64,000 bases of DNA from Lyophyllum atratum (Eukaryota > Basidiomycota > Agaricomycetes > Agaricales > Lyophyllaceae). The first letter of the stretch is position 1, and the number at the start of each line of letters is the position of its first letter. Made by a program: the position numbers and the translations under genes. Of this stretch, positions 10,903-21,782 are shown piece after piece. The notes beneath the pieces were generated by a model. That model was given only the letters and a program-made list of their open reading frames with translations. It had not been told where the DNA came from and ran no database searches. The stretch spans positions 1-64,000 of the forward strand of contig JACGCN010000090.1 in NCBI GenBank assembly GCA_014905825.1, read 5' to 3'.

Positions 10903-12908
10903 CTAGGCGTCAGGTATAATGTTACGGTTGCGCCGTCTAGTCCAGAGTGCCTTCCAATGCTCGATTCTCCAAGATCTGCGCTGGAATTTCCAGATGATAG
11001 AGAAGGTGTAAAGTGCCGCCATAACAACTGCGAGAAGAACGGTGAATGTGCCAAGGATGACCCAAGCAGAGCTAAGACGTAAAGTATTCACCCCAGTGAT
11101 ACCTTGGACCGCGTAGGCAACGATGGATACTGTGAACGTTAGGATGGCCCACACTAGGAGCACAGGTGGCAAGCTCAAAAGCATCGCATGTCCGTATAGT
11201 CCCAGCCAATTGTGCTGTGCGTTGTGCATGTACGTGAACTGTGGGGTAGGTATGAACGTGATGTTCTCAGGAATGAAGTGAAAGACTCACAGAATCAGCA
11301 GTGCGGGTATTGGTTTGGTGCCTCCAAATTGAGAACACACCCACAATTATACTTCCAAGTGAAGTGAGGGCGGATATAGCTGCGCTCACCCTCGCAGGTT
11401 CATCTATTTCAGGGACTGCCAACAACCCGACCGTAGCTCTGGCACGGAGTAAGAGCTAGACCGATAGTGGTAGAGGTATATAACGCACGAGAGCAAAACA
11501 GTAGACTTCCCATCCAAAGTAATGAAAGTTGACAATTCAGTTGATGGTTCAATACACAAAAGCAAGGACTTACGATGAGGAGGAAGTGTGAGTACTCTCG
11601 AACCAGCCTCTCAATGTACTTCTCCCAATTCTGTTGTACATTTGATAACCGACCGCGATATTCGCTGGAGGCCTGCAAAGAACATGTTATAAGCAGTTGA
11701 GATACGGTGATGCATTAACTGACCTTCACATGCGCGTAATATGTGTGAGGGATGCCGAAGAAGAATAAATTGATAATCAAGTTAACGAATGGCAAAAGTG
11801 ATGGCGGCGGTCGACGAGTGCTGTGGCCTGGCGGAAGCGTTCTTGCGTCCCGGAGCGCTTGGGAAGTCTTCTGGGTATATTGTCCATAGTATTCGGAATC
11901 TCGGAAGCTGCAAACCTCACGAAGTAACCAGGCCAGGAATACTGTTTTTGCAACCGACCCATCATTGCAAGGCTCTGTCCAGAAATGAGAAATGAGCGAA
12001 ATACGGGGGACCAAGATTTACCAACCAGACATTTGCCGGAGAACTTTGGATAGATCTTCACACTCAGTTTTTGAGAACGGGGCAAGACATCTTGAACCAG
12101 ATATCAGATTATCAGTCTGTAAGGGCGACTGAGTCTTTGTGACGCGGGTTGTGGAGAAAGCACCTTACAAAATACCAAGTCAATGCATCAGAAGCATCCG
12201 GAATGGCCCTCTTCGGAGTGGGTACATGGGCAGGATGGTTCCAGAGATAGTTAAAATAAAGGCGCCGGCGACGGTTTACTGCGAGGCCTTGATGAAACCC
12301 ATAAGACAAATTAAGAATCTAGGTCTTACGGGTTTGGGGATCGAGAAGGCGAACATTTTGGTCTCTGACCTCGTGTAAGTCATATGCAGCCACGCAATGT
12401 TTATGGTTAATGACGAGGAAGATATTGGCCATGCCTTCTGGCCCCATGTTTGTTTGAACGAATAACTGCACCTCCATTTGATCATCAAGGTCTGGCAGAG
12501 GATAGTTCGATGTGTTCTTAATGAGAAGTTCGGAAATATCTGGGTCGCGGACGTCCTGGTCAGTCACAACTTTGAGAAAGCTGCTGTAGAAGTATATCCA
12601 CCCCTTTGAGATGAAGAGTCAGGAAACAAAAGCGAGTTATAGGTGAATCTAGCATACCTGTGGATGCACACACAATGCCCAGATGTCTGGGGACGTCTTT
12701 TCCTCGAAACATCCCTCTGGGCTATGGAAGCGTTATAGCTCGTTGTTAGACAACGTCTTCGAAATATCATAGCTCCGTACAGGACGAGGGTACTGGATCG
12801 CGAGCTGAAACCTATAGGCTAGAGGAAGCATTACTTAGTGAACATTGTGCAAAAACGGAGTGAGCTACGTGCCCGGTTTCCCCTCTCAATGGGCTCCATT
12901 GGCGACAT
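10903..12908 (-). CDS. Fungal multi-pass membrane protein with PEG...YFY N-terminal segment (unnamed family)
   Basis: I know this type as an expanded, unnamed family of agaricomycetes; function unknown. Start ATG 12908 (MSPMEPIERGNRAP). Then LPEGCFEEKTSPDIWALC, GWIYFYSSFLKVVTDQD, IFLVINHKHCVAAYDLH, RRRRLYFNYLWNHP, SDALTWYF, FVNLIINLFFFGIPHTYYAH and SSEYRGRLSNVQQNWEKYIE. The C-terminal third is membrane-embedded: FLLI/STVLLSATVGLLAVPE, SLGSIIVGVFSIWRHQT, and the last exon with two long hydrophobic helices (LLSLPPVLLVWAILTF and WVILGTFTVLLAVVMAAL) and a basic tail RRRNRNIIPDA. About ten introns, including one exon of about 20 nt (STVLLS). Divergent from NSP1 by about 200 bp. A partial copy follows downstream. 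Confidence 0.7.
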
Positions 12909-13110
12909 GGAGCACTGGATGGTGGACGGTGGGAAGAGCGTTGAGAAGGTATCATTCCTTGACTTCCGTTGACGCCTTCCATCACGAAATCGTCACCGTC
13001 AGGGTCCAAGTCGAGTGAAGTGCAAACATCTTGCCACAAACACCAACGCGTCCTTCCAACGACGCGCCTCACATCCTCATACTGCTTTCCTTGTATACTC
13101 TGCTATAAGC

Positions 13111-15096
13111 ATGTTCGGCTCATCGACTGGCGGCTCTGGAGGCTTTTTTGGCGGGAACAATGCAGCAGCAGGCAACTCCAACACCACTCAACCAAGTCCC
13201 TTTGGGAGTAAGCTGCATCTTCTTCTGTAACAACCATCTTATTCACGACCATTACTCTAGACAAACCCGCGACTGGTGGAGGGTTAGTCGGAGGTAGTTC
13301 TGCGGGTACAACAACAGGGACTACTGGAGGGCTCTTTGGAAGCAACACTGGTGGAACTGCGCCTGCTTCCTTCGGTCTATTCGGAGGGCCGTCGACTGGT
13401 AACACGAATCCAGCTGCTCCTGCGACCTCTCCTGCTGCCGCGCCAGGCAATATATTTGGTTCTACGACCACAACGACTCCTGGTACAGGTCTTTTTGGTA
13501 GCACAACCACGACCACCCCCGCTGCCGGAGCAACATCTACCAATCCGTTATTCGGGGGAGCTTTCCCGCCGAAACCTGCGGACCAGAGTGCTGCAAAACC
13601 TGCAGGAACCGGTTGTTAGTTCATCAGATATCACTCACAGCCATTTTCCATATCTGACGATTTGACCACAGTATTCGGCCAACCTACCACATCCACGGGT
13701 AGCTATCCATATCTTCTGAACTTGTACTCTATCTCATCATACCATCTAGGAACCACACCTGCAGCAGCATCCAGTGGAGGACTTTTCGGCCAACCTCAGA
13801 AGCCCATAGTCCCGACGCCAGGAGCTACGGCTGCACCTACACCTTCAGTTGGCCTTTCTGGCGGCGGGCTCTTTGGCAAACCTGCAACTTCGACATCGAC
13901 AACCTCGACATGTAGGTCTCATTTGTCTTTCACGTTGATTTTACCTACATATTCGTCTTCTAGCTACCCCGACCCCACCTGCAGGGGGATTTTTTGGGAA
14001 CTTGGGTACCAAACCAGCTGAGAAGACAGGCGGTGTTTCTCCAGGTGAGGGGTAGTTATCCGTATAATTTCTCAATGAGATGGATTCTTTTTTTCCGCAG
14101 GCACGACTTCTACTCCTACACTGGGGTTATTCGGCGCGAAGCCAGCGGACGAAAAGAAAGATGCTCCTGCAGCTTCAGGTATGGGCACATTTTCCCTCGG
14201 TCAAACGGCATCTTCAAAGCCCGCAGAGGCCGCAGGTAGGTTCTTATCAGGAATCTAATCTCGAAGTCAGGACTCAATGCTTTCTTAGCACCTGGCGCTC
14301 AAGGAACCTCGGCGACCACCACCACTGTTGCGGTGGCTCCACCCTCCATGTTGAGAGGCAAAACAATCGAGGAGATTGTGAACAAATGGTCCACGGAATT
14401 AGAGACCCACGTCCGAGAATTCAACAAGTTTGCCGGGGAGGTGGCCGTGTGGGATCGTGCCCTTATAGAAAACGGAAATAATGTATGTCGCTATTATCCA
14501 TACGTTCAAGACAATAATATTGATCTTCACTCGCCAGCTGTCTTCCCTCTATAGCCACGTTTTAGCAGCGGAACGGGAACAAAACGACATCGACCAATCG
14601 CTTGACCATATAGAGCAACAACAGAAGGAGCTCGCATCAACCTTGGATTCTTATGAGAAAATGACCCAGGAGATACTTGGTAGCCAAGGAGGCGGCCTGC
14701 GGGCGCTTGACACTGGTCCTGCTGATACAGAGCGCGACAAAAAGTGAGTAGTGATCGATACCCGACCGGCATGCTTCTAATCTTCCGCTTTACTCAAGTT
14801 ATATGCTCGCGACCGACCTGCATACCCACCTCGACGATCTCTCAGATTCCTTAACGCAGATGATCGACGCCGTGAACAATCTTTCGCTACCATCTAATGA
14901 CTCCGGTCCTGCGGACGATCCCATGGCCCAGATTTCCCAGATCTTGAGCAGCCATCTGGAAAGCCTACAATGGATCGATGGGGCTGTGCGCGATGTTGAA
15001 TCTAAAGTTGCCGATGTGGAAAAGAGAGTGAACGACTCTGGTCACGGCCTACCTACCACGAGTCAGAGGAGTCGAGGCTTCGGGCTGAACAGATAG
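13111..15096 (+). CDS. NSP1: FG nucleoporin NSP1/NUP62
   Basis: Central-channel nucleoporin of the nuclear pore complex. The first half (from ATG 13111, MFGSSTGGSGGFFGG) is low in complexity, rich in G, T, A, P and S, with FG/GLFG-type repeats (GLFGS, GLFGQ, GLFGK, GLFGA), which form the permeability barrier and bind transport receptors. From about 14340 the conserved Nsp1 C-terminal coiled coil begins (MLRGKTIEEIVNKW...FNKFAGEVAVWDRALIEN) and continues AEREQNDIDQSLDHIEQQQ, LATDLHTHLDDLSDSLTQ and LQWIDGAVRDVESKVAD, which assembles with Nup57/Nup49 (Nup58/Nup54) partners. It ends FGLNR, stop at 15094-15096. At least six introns fall mostly within the FG part. Confidence 0.9.
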
Positions 15097-15597
15097 AACA
15101 TTCTTCTTCATATCTCCTTTCAGTCGCAGTATGCGCTGGGCTTTGTAAGTTTGTACAATACAATCCAGGTTCTGTCCTCTTCATGATCATGACCCTCGCA
15201 TCTTCAACAGCCCGCATGGCCGAGGTCATAGCGTGGTGAGATACGCATACTGTGACATGAAGATGTGGCATAGGGTAGCCATCAGTGTGATGTAACCTGA
15301 AGTGATGACAACTGCTCACAAGACGTCCATTAGGGTGTGGCTTTGAATCTCAACATTCATGCATTCTCCAAGACCAATGAGCTCATAGCCTCATACCTTG
15401 GATTGATATTATCTGGGCACGCCCGAAAGATAGTTCAGCTTACGATGTTGCCACTTCAGGCTTTCTCGATCAAGATTTCGTTCTCAGTGTACATCTGGAT
15501 GACGAGGTTTACGCTGCATTTATGATATGTCGATATAAAGTGAATGGTATAGTGAGTACAATATAAGTTGATACAGAGAGGGAAGACATGGGGCGGC
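15097..15597. other. Convergent intergenic region NSP1/PRP5
   Basis: 501 bp between two convergent stops; must hold both 3' UTRs. I see no gene or repeat. Confidence 0.6.
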
Positions 15598-18500
15598 TCA
15601 GAGGACGCTGTATCTCCCAGACGTTGCTGTTGGATTGCGCATTTCGGCTTGGAGTGCGGCTGCAGAGGCTTCAATGAGGAGACGTTTGATCTCTCGGACA
15701 GCTTGTTCCACCTGTGAAACATTGCGTAAGTAACGTCCATATAAGTGACAGGATGATGACGTACGCGGAACTCTTCATTGGACTCGACGAGCAGATGCAA
15801 TTTGGGTGGTCCATCAAACGGCGGCTCTTTGCCGTGCTCATAATAGATACCTGAAAGATGGCTGTTAGCACCAACCCTGACACCGTGTCTACAGAAAACG
15901 CACCTTTGTTGGTAACTGACGCGCCCGTCATATCGATGAGCTATTGTTAAATGCATTAGTGCGATCGAGAGCATTTGATAACAGGACACATACCTGGACC
16001 ATGGTCTCCTTGTTGGTAACCCGCCAACGAGCCTTTTGAGGGTAGTCATTGATCGGGATAATGGCGTGGAAGTCGGTAGAGTCTGGATTCGTCTTCCTCC
16101 CGGAAGAAGTATCCTCCGCTGCCTGCAGTTGAGACTGCAGCACCAACTTGGTTGCTCTCATCTGAGCATTGAGTTTGGCCACCACGCTTAGAGCCTGTTT
16201 GTGGGCAGCCGTGTCCTTGCCTGCCCGAGCTGCAGCTTCCTCGGCAGCGCGCATCTGCGCTTGAAGCTTTTCTTCCTCCTTGGCATGGGCAAGGCGTCGA
16301 GCAGCAGCAACAGCCCCGCCCACACCAAGAAGCCCTTTGGAGGAGTCAGGTGCCGGGCCACGTTTAATTTCAACCTTGAAATTTCCGAATGTCATGTCGT
16401 CTGCACTGGATGCTGTAGCCTTCGCGACATTCTCCTCTGTGGCCGTTGCTTTCTCTTCGTCGCCAGCTCCGGGCTCTCCGTATGCTTTGCGCTCTGCTTT
16501 CTCCTTTGCATCTCTCTCCTTATCAAGTCGGTCAAGACCTTTACCACCAAATCCAGAGCCAGCGGCTTGAGCCTTCCCGGACTTGACTTTGTCTAGGAAA
16601 CCTGCGAAAAAAAAAAAATGTCAGAACTTCCTCTTAGCAATATGAGCGATATGACATACCGTTTGCTAGGTCTTCAAGGTCCTTCGAGACAGCCGCGCTG
16701 CTGGCTGTCAGAGCGCGGTATATGTCTACCGAATACCTCTCCTGCTCGGGTGTGATGAACGTGACACAAGTTCCTTTGTTCCCAGCTCGTCCTGTTCGTC
16801 CAGCGCGGTGAACGTAGTCCTCCATGTGATTCGGAGCATCATAGTTGACGACAAGCTTCAATTGCTTCACGTCCAAACCACGAGCGGCAACGGACGTCGC
16901 AATGACGATAGGTACGACTCCAGATTTGAAATCCGCGATAGTGGAATCCCGATCAACTTGATCCTTGCCGCCATGCAAGGACATACACAGATAACCCTTC
17001 CGCATAAGTTCGCGGAGCAGGTTGTCGGCAGCTTCTTGCCTGTCCACAAAGACCAAGGTTCTGCACTCCGGATCTTCGTTGTACATTTGGCCAAGAATCT
17101 CGAGCAGGCGGTTGAATTTTGTGTCTTCTGTGCGCACCTCGACGATTTGCTCGATCTCCGCTGCGACCACCGAACGACCACCAACAGTAATTTCCAGGGG
17201 CTTCCGCAGAATTTTCCGGGCCAACGAGTCCATCTGCTTCGGAAAAGTAGCAGAGAAGAGAACTGTCTGTCTGTCAGGCCGGATATTGTTGATGATCTTC
17301 ATGACTTGAGGCTCGAACCCCATGTCAAACATACGGTCCGCTTCATCAAGAACAACATAGGTGACACGCTTGAGATTGGTGACGCGGCCGGAATTGGCAG
17401 TCAGGAGGTCGATCATTCGGCCTGGAGTGCAAACGATTATTTCTGCTCCTTTTTTCAATTCTGCAATCTGGTCCTTGATAGGAGAGCCTCCGTAAGCACA
17501 AACAGCCTAGTTCAGGAAAAATTAATGAGAAACTGGACATTTCAGGTATTGGAGAAAAAGGTGACGCACCCTCAGATTCATGACTTTCAGGAATGGTTTA
17601 CATTCTCTGTGAATTTGAACCGCCAGTTCGCGAGTCGGCGTCATAACGATGGCAATAGGTCCTTCCATTTGATCCAAAGGACGCTGGTCCTTGATATGAC
17701 GGAAGAGGGGCAATAAAAATGCGATCGTCTTTCCAGAGCCCGTCTTGGCTACACCAATAACGTCACGACCCGACATGATGGCCGGGATAGCTTGAGCTTG
17801 AATGGAAGTTGGCGCAGTGTAATTAAGGCGTTTGATGACATCGAGACTACATCAGAAAACGCTAGTTCAGCGAGAACCCTTGGAATTAGGCTAGAAAATA
17901 CGTACCAATTAGCAGGAAGCCCATAGTGACTCCATTTCGTGACTGGCCTTGGGCAATCAATACCACGAATTTTGATGCCGTCCAACTCGAGTCGAAGTAG
18001 ATCAGCCTCCTCATCTGTCATCGCAGCAATGTCGGGAGGTGGGACGTAGAATTCTTTGCGGAACGAGTCGTACTTGACTCGAGAGTGATCCACAGTCGCC
18101 ATTTCCTTCTTCTTTGCCTTCTTGGCAGCTAGTGCAAGGATATCCTCTGGGTTGAGGTCAGTGGCATCCAGCTCGTCGGCAACAGCAGGCTCAGGAATGC
18201 TCTCCATCCCGTCTTCCACCATGCGTTCATCTAATCGTATGCGCGAACGGCCACCTGGAGCACCATCAATCTTCTTCAGGTCCTCTAAATTAACCTTTGT
18301 CACTTCTTCCTTGACACCGCTCATGAACGCGTCCAAAGGATCAACATCCTCGTCCTCGTCAACATCCATGGCGTCTTTAGCCTTCGTTTTCAACGCTTGA
18401 TCCATTCTGTTCGCTTCCTCGTCGTCGTCGTCCAGTTCCAGGTCACCCACACCTGCTTCTCCCTCGGCCATCGTCATATCGATAGCCGGCATATCCCCCA

Positions 18501-19216
18501 AAGTCTCCAATTTGCGCTTCGTCTCTACTGCATCGTCGAGGGAGGCGGCGAGAGTACCTTTCGCCGCATTGGAGAACTCTGGTTTCAGAGGTAGGCCCTT
18601 CAATCCAAGTCCACCAAGTGCGACGCGATTTAGCTGGCCGCTTGGCTTCGGCGCAGTGGTTGCTGGAGCTATGAAAACAATGGATCAAGTGTTGGGAAAT
18701 CATGTCTGGTATGTAAACCGATGTAAACTCACCTGCGACAGACTTTCCAGCCAAGGCCATGGCTTTCGCCTTTGCCTCGTCCAGCGCCTTTTTTGCCTCG
18801 CGCTCCTTCTTCCAAGCCTCGAGTTTCGCCCTCTTTTCTTTCATTCTTTCGTCCTCCGGAGGTAGTGTTCGAACAGCATCTGTTGAGGGCTGGGCTCGAG
18901 GAGGGGTTGGAGGTCTTCGTTCCCTAGATCTGGAGCGGCGGCGGTCGTCTCTTCTGTCGTCTCTTCTGTCATCACGCGCATCTCGGTGAGAATCTCTTCG
19001 TCTTTCATCACGATACTTGTCGTCGTGGTATCGATCTCCCCGGTCCCTTGGCCTATCCCAGTCTCTATCTCTTTCTCGGTCGTCATGCCGTGGTCTAGTG
19101 CTGGGCCTTTGGGTATTGCGCCTCGTCGGCGACGGAGACCGGGGTGAAGAACGATGAGATGGTCTTACCCGTTTATTGGAAGTCTCTGGCGAATACGACC
19201 TATCCCTGCGCGCCAT
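15598..19216 (-). CDS. PRP5: Pre-mRNA-processing ATP-dependent RNA helicase PRP5 (DDX46)
   Basis: DEAD-box ATPase that remodels U2 snRNP and proofreads branch-site pairing during pre-spliceosome assembly; nuclear. Start ATG 19216 ([11 protein letters not shown]), then an Arg/Asp/Ser-rich RS-like N-terminus, an acidic stretch ([27 protein letters not shown]) and the DPLDAFM motif typical of Prp5. The helicase core has [15 protein letters not shown] (Q motif), [31 protein letters not shown]-type AARGLD and HRAGRTGR, all intact. The C-terminus keeps [38 protein letters not shown] and RYSVL with stop at 15598-15600. About nine introns. Shares a promoter of about 100 bp with the PI31 gene. Confidence 0.95.
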
Positions 19217-19307
19217 TCTGATATCCTTGAGAGTTATGAGTCGGGTGGAAGAGAGAATGTTTGTTTGTCCGCGTTTGCTTATCTGGGCTTTAGCTTCGTG
19301 ATTAGTC
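19217..19307. promoter_or_regulatory. Very short bidirectional promoter PRP5/PI31
   Basis: Only 91 bp (or 115 bp if PI31 starts at its second ATG, 19332) separate the two divergent start codons, so 5' UTRs and core promoters must overlap. Confidence 0.55.
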
Positions 19308-20457
19308 ATGAGCAACTCCTTGCCTTACACGATGACAAACATCCTGGACCCCTCAGCCCTCCTTTCGCTCCTTCCCACTCTACTGCCTCCTACTTCTAAG
19401 GTTCTAGCATCGCCTCAGGATGCAATCGCGGCTCTACTTCATACTATCTTTACTGCTGTAGCGTTTCGTCTTGTTGCCGTGGATGAAACATCGGCCCCAA
19501 ACTTGACATCAGCGAATATCCTCCCAGAGGGCTGGAACAAGGATGGCCCCGGCCACTACACTTTCAAATATAGACATGATCAAAGCAGCCTTGAGTTCGT
19601 CATAAATGTCTCCAAACTGGGTAGTCGAACGCTCGTGAACGCAATTGCCGTTGAAGTATGTATACGTATGCGCCCATCCGAATCGATGCATGGTGCTAAT
19701 TCCGAGCACAGAGCGACAAAGTTGCTTCGTTGGACATACCTACAAATGATTTCGTCTCTCCTTCATTCTTCCCTCGCGATCTTGGATCTGAATCTAACGA
19801 ACAACCCCTTGTTCACGGCTTCATTTCCTCTAATCGTGTTGCCGACTTGACTTCTCAGATCAAGCTCAAAATCATACAGAAATTGATTCCTGGTCTCCAG
19901 AAAGACGGCTACACAGAGGAAGCAGGAGATACTTCCACAAATGCGGGAGGATCCCGACCTCCGCAGTCTCAATACCCACCTCCGGCAAGACCACAGCCTC
20001 ATGTGCCCCCATACGCACCCTATCATCCGTCTCATATCCCTCCAGACAATCCTCTTGAAATCGGAAGACGGGATTTGGACCCATTTCCAGCAAATCCCTT
20101 CGCCCCTCCTCCTCTGTTCCCCGGTAGTGGTGGTGATGGTATGTTTGTCGGCCCAGATCATCCTATATTTGGTGCTGGCAGAGGGCGCAGTCCGTTCGGT
20201 GATCGGGGACCATGGGGCGGAGATGGTTACCTTCCACCAATGGGTGCACCACCTGGAGCGAGGTTTGACCCTGTGGGTCCTGGGCCCCACGGTAGAGGTG
20301 GCTTCAGTGGTCTTGGTAGAGGCAGAGGGGGTCCCAGAGGACCTGCATCCGGAGAGCCTGATAACGACGAATTCATGCCGCCTGGAATGGTATGTCAAAC
20401 CAACCTCACGATGTTTCGTCGCTTATTCGCTGCTTTTAGGGTGACATGTTCATGTAG
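19308..20457 (+). CDS. Proteasome inhibitor PI31 (PSMF1) homologue
   Basis: PI31-type adaptor that binds the 20S proteasome. N-terminal FP-like domain: ILDPSALLSLLPTLLP, IAALLHTIFTAVAFRLV, GHYTFKYRHDQSSLEFVINV, then after one intron DKVASLDIPTND and a helix VADLTSQIKLKIIQKLIPGL. The C-terminal half is Pro/Gly/Arg-rich, with NPLEIGRRDLDPFP, PNPF-like PANPFAPPPLF, GGDGMFVGPDHPIF, and FGAGRGR and GLGRGRGGPRG, as in PI31. A final tiny exon GDMFM supplies the family's C-terminal end; stop 20455-20457. Two ATGs are possible (19308 or 19332, MTNILDPS); the second fits relatives better. Confidence 0.88.
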
Positions 20458-20746
20458 GGTTGTGCTGCGTAGTGATAAAACGGAGCCGAAGGAAGCTTCT
20501 ATACTCAATTGGACTCGAATAGCCCTATCTATGGGGAGATGGCCGACTTTGAACGCGTTAAATAATATAAATGACGATTTATCTAGCGCTATGAAAGCTC
20601 GAGTAACCAGCATTAGACTTGTAACTTACCCATTGTTCGTCGGAGAAGAAACCGCCACATTTCCAAAATAGGCAACTGTTTCGATGACTATAAATTGGTC
20701 CACGCAAGTTTACAGCAACCCCTACATGTTATCTGCCTACAGCACC

Positions 20747-21695
20747 ATGCACAATCGCTCTCTGCCACCATCTCCGACATCCCCAATGTCTCGTCGAAAG
20801 CAACCTATACTACCCGGCTTTCGACCTGCTCCCAAGCCGAAACAGCAAGTCGAAGAAATGACTCTACGGGAGCTGCAGGACTTGCATTCCCTGAATGCAA
20901 AAATTCTTTCATCACCGTATGTATCATCTCAGCTTCTACTACGCATCGAATTACGAGCCCTCTGGTATGCAGGGGGGCATCTACCTCTACGTATGTCAAT
21001 CGAGTCTCAATTCAACAAGCCCAAGTTGAGGCTCGGTTGATCGAACTGGAGGGAATGGATACGATCAACAGCGCACTCAAGAACGCGAAGATCAAGGGAG
21101 AAGGAGATATGAATGTCGACTCAGCAGTGGAACCACCTGTGAGTCGGACTATTGAGGCAAAGCGCAGAGCCCTACACAAATTCGTACGTATGCATCATAT
21201 GAACATTCCGGAACACAACACTGACGTCCTACAGGCACCAGCGTACGGTGAATCAGTACCTGGGACACTCAGCCTGCAAGACGCTATGAACCTTGAGCAG
21301 CAAGCCCATATGAGGGAGAAGGAGAGGATCGAGCGCATCGCTGAAAAGAAACGGCGACTTGGCATGCCGATCAAGGGAGAGGTACTCACCAGGCAGGAGA
21401 GAGAAGCGCGGATATGGGCATTTATGTGCGTATTCCCTTTGGATAACGGCGTAGGCAGCGGACTGAGAATTTTTGCAGGAACCATAAGCCGAGCGAGTCT
21501 GATATGGAAGATGACGATGACGAGGAAAGCGACGATGACGATCCAGCCTCGTGGTTTGAGGACGACCAGGACGACGGGCGGAAAGGCCAGGATATAATTG
21601 AGCCAGACGTCGAAGATCTGTCTGATATTATTCGTGTCGACGAGCGTAGAATCCATTCTAGTACATTTTACCAGCCTCGCTACGCCGGCGACTAA
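20747..21695 (+). CDS. Conserved basidiomycete protein with acidic DDPASWFEDDQDDG motif, function unknown
   Basis: Four exons join to about 250 residues. The N-terminus is Ser/Pro-rich and basic, RKQPILPGFRPAPKPKQQ, then EEMTLRELQDLHSLNAKIL. The middle is helical and charged: NRVSIQQAQVEARLIELEG, SRTIEAKRRALHKF, LSLQDAMNLEQQAHMREKER, LTRQEREARIWAFM. The acidic C-terminus has EDDDDEESDDDDPASWF, EDDQDDGRKGQDIIEPD and VEDLSDIIRVDE, ending YQPRYAGD with stop at 21693-21695. Start is one of several in-frame ATGs (20747 used; 20788 also fits). I do not recognise a domain; it looks like a soluble, partly disordered nuclear or cytosolic protein. Confidence 0.65.
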
Positions 21696-21782
21696 TATTC
21701 AATGTCCATCCAAAGAAATGTAATTTTGTGATATCCAAACAATATGATCGAGCGAGCACGCGAACTATTACAGAGGTCTATA

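Noticed and set aside
13103..13543. 146-codon minus-strand frame rich in V and P
   Set aside because: Antisense of the FG repeats of NSP1; its composition is the complement of G/T/A-rich coding.
16808..17716. 302-codon open frame on the + strand
   Set aside because: It is antisense to the conserved helicase core of PRP5; the peptide has no family character.
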